Below, piece by piece: positions 26,732 to 26,852 of a stretch of DNA of 26,852 nt (the stretch's first letter is position 1; the number at the start of each line of letters is the position of its first letter). The position numbers were made by a program, and so were the translations under genes. The notes below the pieces were generated by a model. The model was given only the letters and a program-made list of their open reading frames with translations. It searched no databases and was not told the origin of the DNA. The stretch comes from Reticulitermes lucifugus (taxonomy: Eukaryota; Arthropoda; Insecta; Blattodea; Rhinotermitidae): NCBI GenBank assembly GCA_026260175.1, contig JAKCWW010001665.1, positions 33,920 through 60,771 on the forward strand, in the 5' to 3' direction.

Positions 26732-26852
26732 GGGGCACGCGGTGGCGCAGTTGGTTGAGGCACTGCGCTACAAACCGGAAGGTCGCGGATTCAATTCCCG
26801 ATGGTGTCACTGGAATTTTCCATTGACATAATCGTTTCGGTCGCACTATGGC
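26732..26852 (+). mobile_element. tRNA-derived SINE, truncated by window end
   Basis: The head GGGGCACGCGGTGGCGCAG matches the minus-strand SINE at 14342-14282. A-box TGGCGCAGTTGG is at 26743-26754 and B-box-like GGATTCAATTC at 26787-26797, a 33-bp gap typical of tRNA-type RNA polymerase III promoters. This copy supplies the sequence hidden by the gap at 14232-14281, at least through the B-box. The body continues past the window edge, so the target-site duplication cannot be checked. Confidence 0.85.

Noticed and set aside
26351..26758. Overlapping hydrophobic frames suggesting a small membrane protein
   Set aside because: They cover a hairpin-repeat arm, a C/T-rich low-complexity region and the start of a SINE. 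No start context or splice support.
26732..26804. Functional tRNA gene
   Set aside because: A and B boxes are present, but the acceptor and anticodon stems do not pair convincingly and the same head recurs at 14282-14343 with a shared SINE context and target-site duplications.

Overview
The window reads as nuclear DNA of an insect, most likely a cockroach or termite (Blattodea). The reasons are a gene split by long AT-rich introns with insect-style splice sites, many degenerate non-LTR retrotransposon tails with the '...RVLRKIFGPKR...' and '...KPLGRP...RWED...' signatures, tRNA-derived SINEs, and a dispersed hairpin repeat. The order-level placement rests on remembered repeat style and was not searched. 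There is no sign of bacterial, viral or organellar DNA. One 50-N assembly gap (14232-14281) and one isolated N (14952) are present.

The only gene I can name is on the + strand, about 12560-23143. It is the insect homologue of ODAD4 (TTC25), the tetratricopeptide-repeat (TPR) subunit of the outer dynein arm docking complex of motile cilia and sperm flagella. Shared exons 2-5 lie at 18545-18677, 21536-21688, 22129-22311 and 23001-23143. Phases are compatible throughout if the last intron is accepted as GC-AG. Two different first coding exons can each be spliced in phase 0 to exon 2, and each supplies the first half of TPR 1: exon 1A (12560-12700, 47 codons) and exon 1B (16811-17497, 229 codons, glutamine-rich and basic). 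A perfect 14-bp palindromic X-box (RFX-type site) sits at 16198-16211, about 600 bp upstream of exon 1B. This points to an internal ciliary promoter with a previously unremarked N-terminal isoform. The predicted proteins are 250 aa (1A) and 432 aa (1B). Both stop shortly after the conserved FWRQQ motif and so lack the second TPR block of vertebrate ODAD4.

Region by region: 1-360 is CpG-rich with a CRE palindrome. 481-1325 is a decayed retrotransposon tail. 2063-3061 holds two hairpin repeats. About 4309-4527 on the minus strand is an unassigned but exon-like open frame ending in strong splice donors. 5250-7000 carries hairpin-repeat arms and two SINE copies head to head. 8342-8467 is a near-perfect 126-bp palindrome. 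9906-10120 is five copies of a 43-bp tandem repeat. 10866-11865 has more hairpin-repeat copies, one flanked by 14-bp direct repeats. 12560-23143 is ODAD4, with a SINE flanked by a 12-bp target-site duplication (containing the gap) in its first intron. 24002-26442 is a retrotransposon graveyard, and the window ends inside another tRNA-derived SINE.

The gene's parts make one story: RFX-controlled transcription, a TPR docking protein for dynein arms, and alternative first and possibly last exons. The surrounding repeats are typical background for a large insect genome, though several have unusual structures and are reported separately.
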